Shown here: piece by piece, positions 6,535 through 10,414 of the stretch
Numbering within the stretch: the first letter of the stretch is position 1
How the letters are laid out: every line of letters starts with the position of its first letter
Assembly (NCBI GenBank): GCA_043804035.1
Contig: JAZDJJ010000047.1
Span: 1 to 10,414, forward strand
Source: JAZDJJ01 sp043804035
Lineage (GTDB): Bacteria > Bacteroidota > Bacteroidia > Palsa-948
Length of the DNA stretch: 10,414 nt
Reading direction: 5' to 3'
The notes under the pieces: model-generated
Told to the model about the DNA's origin: nothing
Databases searched by the model: none
The model's input: only the letters and a program-made list of their open reading frames with translations
Made by a program: the position numbers and the translations under genes

Positions 6535-7499
6535 CAGAATATTTCTCTTTTTATAAATTTTAGTAATAGTTCCAAAGGAAACTTGGCTTTGTTTATTGTA
6601 TAAAATGGTGTAAGAGTACCGCCAAAACTACGAAAGAATTTTTCAACTTCTGCTATCATAGACCCTTCCATATCAAACAATTTTAATCCGAGTTTTTTTG
6701 CATGCATCATACATTCCCATATTACTGCTGAACCTGCACCGTTATGTTTGTTTTCTTTATCATAACTTCCAAGAAGATAATATGCACTGTTCATATCTTT
6801 GATACAAAAAGCAGTAGCAATTATTTTATCTTCTTTTCTGGCAACAAAAGCAAAACTATTATTTACATCTGCAAATTCAAAAAGTATTTTATCTACATAT
6901 TGTTCATATAGATTGTTTTGTTTTCTGTTATTCATTTTTACCACCATATCTTTTATCACTTGCATTTTGTTACATGACTCCACAATTATACCGTCTTTTA
7001 AACATTTGTTTATGCTATTCCTCCTTTCCGCTGAAAGATTTGACAGCATATTTTCCATGCTAACAGAAAGATCTATATGATAAGTATAGTTAGGTATTAC
7101 TTTGAATTTTTTCCATATAAATGGCTGCATATCAGTACAAGTGAAAGGAAATGCAAGTGAAACTTCTGAGCATGGTAATGAGTCAATGAATGATGCGAGT
7201 TCGGTCAATACTCGTTTGTTTTGTGATAAACGGTTTGCTTTATTTTCAGAATGATTAATAAATGAAAGTGCATTATGAGGAGTGTAAGGTGCATTCACGA
7301 AAAATTTTAAACCATTCTTTTTTCTGCTGTAAGTATAAAACATTCCATTCTGTCTGCCATCGTCATTGAAGATACCATAAACAGTAATATTGTTTCCAAA
7401 AATGGAAAGCCATCTTGCAGTTCCAAAAACAGAAGAACAGATATTATTGTCCATTCCGAATTTTTCTATTTCGTTTATGGCGATGCGTGCAATCTTCAT
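6534..7499 (-). CDS. GNAT / FemAB-like acyltransferase (BioF2-like domain)
   Basis: The 321 residues fit the FemAB-like double GNAT fold. An N-terminal half has S-S-V-F-G-T-A-R-W-L (22-31) and A-P-Y-T-P (70-74). A middle substrate motif L-S-A-E-R-R-N-S-I-N-K (155-165) is followed by the C-terminal GNAT half, with A-F-V-A-R-K (217-222), Y-Y-L-L-G-S-Y (240-246), G-A-G-S-A-V-I-W (254-261) and F-R-S-F-G-G (289-294). Members near glycosyltransferases are thought to acylate sugars or aminosugars of capsule or exopolysaccharide, but the acyl group and acceptor are unknown here. Neighbours: 10 bases after the frameshifted GT4 gene, and a 1-base overlap with the deacetylase-like gene. That pairing suggests acylation and trimming of the same glycan. 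FemAB peptidoglycan aminoacyl transfer is a less likely alternative. Confidence 0.8.
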   Translation of the reverse strand: MKIARIAINEIEKFGMDNNICSSVFGTARWLSIFGNNITVYGIFNDDGRQNGMFYTYSRKKNGLKFFVNAPYTPHNALSFINHSENKANRLSQNKRVLTELASFIDSLPCSEVSLAFPFTCTDMQPFIWKKFKVIPNYTYHIDLSVSMENMLSNLSAERRNSINKCLKDGIIVESCNKMQVIKDMVVKMNNRKQNNLYEQYVDKILFEFADVNNSFAFVARKEDKIIATAFCIKDMNSAYYLLGSYDKENKHNGAGSAVIWECMMHAKKLGLKLFDMEGSMIAEVEKFFRSFGGTLTPFYTINKAKFPLELLLKFIKREIF

Positions 7500-7509
7500 T
7501 TTTAAAAAA

Positions 7510-7836
7510 TCAGATTTGTTTATAAAGCATTATTATTTCATCAAGGTTTTTATTCCAGTCGTACAATTTTTCTACATGCTTTCGTCCGTTTTCTCCAAGT
7601 TTTTTTGCATACACTTTGTCTGTAATTATTTTTCCAATAGCATCTGCTGCTGCTTCAGGATTTTTTCTTGGAACAATAAGTCCTGTGATTTTATCCAAAA
7701 CCACTTCTAAATATCCGCTGGCATCTGAAACCACAACCGGCTTAGCACATGCAGATGCTTCAAGAACAGAAACTCCAAAACTTTCGCTGTTTGAAAGAGA
7801 AACAAATACATCCAGCATATTATGATAATCAGTTAC
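7510..7836 (-). CDS. GT4 glycosyltransferase, C-terminal part after a frameshift
   Basis: This is the donor-binding end of the glycosyltransferase whose first part is at 7829-8611. From 7836 the translation V-T-D-Y-H-N-M-L-D-V continues the family pattern. It then reaches E-S-F-G-V-S-V-L-E, the EX7E motif, which is E276 and E284 of the rebuilt protein, and G-L-I-V-P-R, ending at TGA 7512-7510. The frame stays open back to an ATG at 7893, but those first 19 residues are a shadow of the other frame and do not fit the family. Alone, this 108-residue piece lacks the whole N domain and would not be an enzyme. Joined to the first part by removing one A, it gives a normal 366-residue GT4 protein. 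Confidence 0.8.
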   Translation of the reverse strand, partial: VTDYHNMLDVFVSLSNSESFGVSVLEASACAKPVVVSDASGYLEVVLDKITGLIVPRKNPEAAADAIGKIITDKVYAKKLGENGRKHVEKLYDWNKNLDEIIMLYKQI

Positions 7837-8611
7837 TTTTTTTTTGTGGAATTTTACCTGCAAAAAAAGTGCTGCTGCCAATGTTAATATCATTTGCCAA
7901 ATGTTTTAAATCATTCATCAGCGAACCATCACCCACAATAAGTAATTTGAGAGGAAGTGAAGCATATTTTTTTTTTAGCAGAGAAAAAGATTTTAGAAGA
8001 TAATCTATTCCATATTCTTTTTCCAGCGATTTTATTATTCCTATTACAATATCATTTTTATTAAAAATAGATTGTACGGTTTTAGGAGCGAACTCTTTTA
8101 AATTTATTCCAAACGGAGTTACCTCTATTTTTTTATCCGTGTATTTAGTTATCTCTTTTGCCATTGAATTACTCGTAGAAAAAATCATATCGGCTTTAAG
8201 GAGATTATGTTTCAGAATAAATTGATACAAAATGGATTTTCTTGGAAAATCGTATATATCACTTCCCCAGCAGGAAATGATGAACGGATGAAAATTGCTT
8301 AATCGTCCTAAAAGTCCGTAACTCGTTGCGTAATGAGCATGAAGAATATCCGGGTTAAATTCTTTGATTACTTTTTTGAGTTTGGGAAGAAATTTTAAGT
8401 AGATAGATTTCTTTATGATACTTTCATGAAATTTGATAAAAGAAATATCGCTCTCATTCAGTATGAAAACATTTTTGTATTCACTGTACCAATCGTTGTT
8501 GGGATTTTGCAAACTAAAAATACCAATCACAAATCCTCTTTCCGCAAGGGATCCTACCCATTTTTGCGTGTGAGCAGAATTGATATCGGCTAAAAAAAGA
8601 ATTCGTTTCAT
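7829..8611 (-). CDS. GT4 glycosyltransferase, N-terminal part, interrupted by a frameshift
   Basis: This frame gives 260 residues of a GT-B glycosyltransferase, then a premature TGA. Visible are F-L-A-D-I-N-S-A-H-T-Q-K-W (6-18), L-H-A-H-Y-A-T-S-Y-G-L-L-G (90-102), C-W-G-S-D-I-Y (114-120), T-P-F-G-I-N (165-170), I-K-S-L-E-K-E-Y-G-I-D-Y-L (193-205) and V-G-D-G-S (226-230). The family match breaks after residue 258, at P-Q-K-K, within nine A bases; the donor-binding EX7E motif lies in the other frame (7510-7836). The ATG overlaps the GT2 stop by 4 bases (ATGA), fixing the start. As written the product lacks its catalytic glutamates. A sequencing or assembly error, a true mutation, or slippage at the A run would each explain it. 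Confidence 0.85.
   Translation of the reverse strand: MKRILFLADINSAHTQKWVGSLAERGFVIGIFSLQNPNNDWYSEYKNVFILNESDISFIKFHESIIKKSIYLKFLPKLKKVIKEFNPDILHAHYATSYGLLGRLSNFHPFIISCWGSDIYDFPRKSILYQFILKHNLLKADMIFSTSNSMAKEITKYTDKKIEVTPFGINLKEFAPKTVQSIFNKNDIVIGIIKSLEKEYGIDYLLKSFSLLKKKYASLPLKLLIVGDGSLMNDLKHLANDINIGSSTFFAGKIPQKKSN
7837..7845 (-). other. Nine-base A run (minus strand) at the glycosyltransferase frameshift
   Basis: The minus strand reads CCA-CAA-AAA-AAA-AGT-AAC-TGA in the first frame. With one A removed it reads CCA-CAA-AAA-AAA-GTA-ACT-GAT and continues the family pattern. The needed change is therefore minus one A (or plus two). Runs of eight to nine A are known sites for indel error, phase-variable mutation and RNA polymerase slippage, and nothing in the sequence alone decides between them. 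Confidence 0.8.
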
Positions 8612-9537
8612 CGGGCGACAGATTTATTTCCTGTAAAAATATATTTAAAAAATATCAGTAGTGAAAAAATATAAGCATAAGATTTTAATCTAAAAGTTTT
8701 GGAAAATGGCGATAACAAAAACAATACTATAATCCGAAAAAAAATATGTATCAAAATAAAAATGGAAGCAAATATCATAGAGAACAATCCATAATGCTTT
8801 TTGAAAAATTTTAATTTACTCAGCAATTGATTTGAAATAGTAATTCTGAAATTTTGTTTAGCGCTCGCTCCGGTATGATGAATAATTTTTGCTTCCGGAA
8901 AATAAATATTCATTCCTCCTGATTTTTTATTTCTATAACAAAGGTCAATATCTTCCATCCAAAAAAGATTTTCATCCATCATTCCTGTTTTGTTAATTGT
9001 CTCTTTTGAAAACATCATTGCAGCACCCGACAGTCCTTCTGCTTTAAATGTATCTTGAAAAATATTCGGATGATATTCAGAAATTCTGAATAAGCGATGA
9101 ATATAAAATGTTTCAAGAATAATTTCTGATACAGAGGGGAATCGCCATGCTGAAATCTGCAATGAGCCATCAGAATTTAAAAGTTGTGGAGCAAGAATAA
9201 TCTGACTGCTGTTATTTTTCATGAACTCAATCATTTTTTGAAGTGATTTTTTTTGCACCTCAGTATCGGGATTAAGAAGCAGAATATATTTTCCTTTTGC
9301 AATAAAGATTCCTTGATTGTTTGCTGCGGAAAATCCTTTGTTGTCTTTATTATCAATTACAATAACTTTCGGAAATAATTGTTTGATTGCTTTGACACTT
9401 TCATCAGAAGAATTATTGTCAACAACAATCACTTCGGCATTCATCAATTCTGAATTCAGAACAGAACTGATGCATTTGAGCACAAGTTCCTTTACATTGT
9501 AATTAACGATGACAATGCTTACCATTAATGTTTCCAT
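8608..9537 (-). CDS. GT2 family glycosyltransferase (rhamnosyltransferase-like)
   Basis: This is an inverting GT-A transferase of 309 residues, probably at the inner face of the membrane. S-I-V-I-V-N-Y-N (7-14) opens the fold, V-V-D-N-N-S-S-D (38-45) binds the nucleotide, L-N-P-D-T-E (88-93) holds the metal aspartate D91, G-L-S-G-A-A-M-M-F (168-176) follows, and W-M-E-D-I-D-L-C-Y-R (193-202) is the ED-x-D catalytic motif. Two hydrophobic segments (about 252-277 and 287-302) anchor the tail. The pattern is that of WbbL-like rhamnosyltransferases, but the donor is unproven. It is first in the five-gene operon. Start choice: ATG 9537 gives METLM-VSIV. The second ATG (9525) begins at the usual family start and leaves a longer leader after the -7 element at 9555-9548, so it may be the real one. 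Confidence 0.92.
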   Translation of the reverse strand: METLMVSIVIVNYNVKELVLKCISSVLNSELMNAEVIVVDNNSSDESVKAIKQLFPKVIVIDNKDNKGFSAANNQGIFIAKGKYILLLNPDTEVQKKSLQKMIEFMKNNSSQIILAPQLLNSDGSLQISAWRFPSVSEIILETFYIHRLFRISEYHPNIFQDTFKAEGLSGAAMMFSKETINKTGMMDENLFWMEDIDLCYRNKKSGGMNIYFPEAKIIHHTGASAKQNFRITISNQLLSKLKFFKKHYGLFSMIFASIFILIHIFFRIIVLFLLSPFSKTFRLKSYAYIFSLLIFFKYIFTGNKSVAR

Positions 9538-9547
9538 ATCAATAAAA

Positions 9548-9555
9548 CAAAGTTA
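9548..9555 (-). promoter_or_regulatory. Bacteroidota -7 element of the polysaccharide operon promoter
   Basis: The minus strand reads TAACTTTG, a perfect match to TAnnTTTG, just upstream of the first GT2 start codons. No TTG or TTTG stands at the usual -33 distance. Transcription would start near 9544, leaving about 7 bases before ATG 9537 or about 19 before ATG 9525. Finding it in the 81-base divergent spacer, the only place expected for this operon, supports the call. Confidence 0.5.
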
Positions 9556-9579
9556 ATTTTTATTAAAGAACCTGTTGCG

Positions 9580-9610
9580 TTTCGGTTATTGAATTCAATC
9601 AATATCTTTG
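9580..9610 (+). promoter_or_regulatory. Bacteroidota-type promoter of the rightward glycosyltransferase gene
   Basis: TATCTTTG at 9603-9610 is a perfect match to TAnnTTTG. TTTC at 9580-9583, 19 bases upstream, is one base off the -33 TTTG. Transcription would begin only about 5 bases before the ATG at 9619. It lies back to back with the minus-strand element at 9555-9548, with 47 bases between the two, so both could be controlled together. Confidence 0.5.
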
Positions 9611-9618
9611 ACTCCTGA

Positions 9619-10414
9619 ATGAAAGAGAAAAAAATTAAAATCGGATACATTTCTTCTTCTGACCCGCGGGATAAAATATCGTGGTCGGGAACGCATTATT
9701 CCATTTGGAAAGCATTACTTGCGCAAGGAGCCGAAATAGAGTTGCTCGGTCCGGCAAATCCCCGAACAACGATTGTCACAGGAAAAATAATAACAGGAGT
9801 TTCTTTGAAAATATTTGGAAAAAGATATAATTATTTACATAGCAAAATGTTAGCAAAATGTTATGCAAAAATTTTTGAGAAAAAACTTGAGGGAAAATAT
9901 TTTGATTTAATTATTGCTCCCGCATCTGCAACCGAAGTGGCTTATCTGAAAACAAAAATTCCTATCGTTATTATTGCAGATACAACAGTTGCCATTTCAT
10001 TGAATTATCATAAGTCCCTTTCTAATTTGTTTGGTTTTTCTATAAAGGAAACTTTTGAAGTGGAGCAAATGGCATTAAACAGAGCATCTCTTATTGTATA
10101 TTCTTCTGATTGGGCGGCAAGTTCGGCTATCAGGGACTATAATATTTCTTCATCTAATGTATGTGTGATTCCATTTGGTGCAAACATAGAATCTGTTCCG
10201 AGACGGGAAGATGTTATAAAAAAAAATATTTTAAAAAAATGCAAACTTCTTTTTGTCGGTACCTACTGGGAAAATAAAGGTGGTCCTGTTGCATACGAAA
10301 CGTTTATTCATCTTCTGAAATGTGGCATTGATGCAGAACTTACCGTATGCGGATGCGTACCTAATATATCACATCCTAAAATGACTGTTATTCCTTTTCT
10401 GGATAAAAATAAAG
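9619..10414 (+). CDS. GT4 family glycosyltransferase, 3' end beyond the window
   Basis: The frame is open from ATG 9619 to the window edge (265 residues seen; the family is usually 350-400). An in-frame TGA at 9616-9618 directly precedes the ATG, which fixes the start. The N domain shows K-I-G-Y-I-S-S-S-D-P (7-16) and S-W-S-G-T-H-Y (21-27), the glycine loop region. Later come Y-F-D-L-I-I-A-P-A-S-A-T-E (94-106), A-D-T-T (120-123), I-P-F-G-A-N (184-189), and L-L-F-V-G-T-Y-W-E-N-K-G-G (210-222), with the phosphate-binding lysine, and L-T-V-C-G-C (241-246). The EX7E part lies outside. It is divergent from the polysaccharide operon and likely belongs to the same locus. Donor and acceptor are unknown. 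Confidence 0.88.
   Translation, partial: MKEKKIKIGYISSSDPRDKISWSGTHYSIWKALLAQGAEIELLGPANPRTTIVTGKIITGVSLKIFGKRYNYLHSKMLAKCYAKIFEKKLEGKYFDLIIAPASATEVAYLKTKIPIVIIADTTVAISLNYHKSLSNLFGFSIKETFEVEQMALNRASLIVYSSDWAASSAIRDYNISSSNVCVIPFGANIESVPRREDVIKKNILKKCKLLFVGTYWENKGGPVAYETFIHLLKCGIDAELTVCGCVPNISHPKMTVIPFLDKNK

Noticed and set aside
7837..7845. Programmed -1 ribosomal frameshift at the A run
   Set aside because: The frame needed is +1 (one base skipped) relative to the first part, so a -1 slip would enter the wrong frame.
7846..7893. ATG at 7893 as the start of an independent small gene
   Set aside because: The first 19 residues are the shadow frame of the upstream glycosyltransferase segment. 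The family match begins only at 7836, so this is the second half of a broken gene.

Overview
The window reads as a chromosomal piece of an AT-rich member of the Bacteroidota. The reasons are A-rich leaders without Shine-Dalgarno sequences, two perfect matches to the Bacteroidota -7 element TAnnTTTG, an IS481-like transposase tail, and short dispersed repeats that I recall as common in this phylum. No ribosomal RNA, tRNA or CRISPR array is visible.

Layout. (1) 1-216: the C-terminal end of a transposase running in from the left. (2) 217-794: a 578-base gene-free stretch packed with repeats. It holds a pair of 20-base direct repeats, a nested hairpin, a triple 8-base tandem repeat, and a 265-base mosaic of nested inverted repeats (472-736). 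(3) 795-4347, all on the minus strand: a tight operon transcribed TPR protein -> phosphosulfolactate synthase (ComA family) -> DedA membrane protein -> shikimate dehydrogenase (AroE), with gaps of 7 bases or a 4-base overlap. (4) 4348-4498: a 151-base spacer with a possible promoter for that operon. (5) 4499-9537, also minus strand: a cell-surface polysaccharide operon transcribed GT2 glycosyltransferase -> GT4 glycosyltransferase (broken by a frameshift at a nine-base A run) -> GNAT/FemAB-like acyltransferase -> polysaccharide-deacetylase-like protein -> second GT4 glycosyltransferase. Most junctions overlap by 1 to 4 bases. (6) 9538-9618: a short divergent promoter region. (7) 9619 to the right edge, plus strand: a third GT4 glycosyltransferase, cut by the window end.

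The right two thirds is therefore most likely an O-antigen, capsule or exopolysaccharide assembly locus. Nucleotide-sugar transferases build the glycan, and the acyltransferase and deacetylase-like proteins probably decorate or trim it. The left operon is metabolic: AroE makes shikimate, and the ComA-family enzyme would join sulfite to phosphoenolpyruvate. DedA is a membrane lipid-transport family protein and the TPR protein is probably a scaffold.

I do not see a clearly new multi-gene system. The points most worth a second look are the homopolymer-split glycosyltransferase, the complete ComA-family enzyme in a bacterium, the deacetylase-like protein that lacks a usual metal-binding histidine, the nested repeat mosaic, and the divergent, almost leaderless promoter pair.
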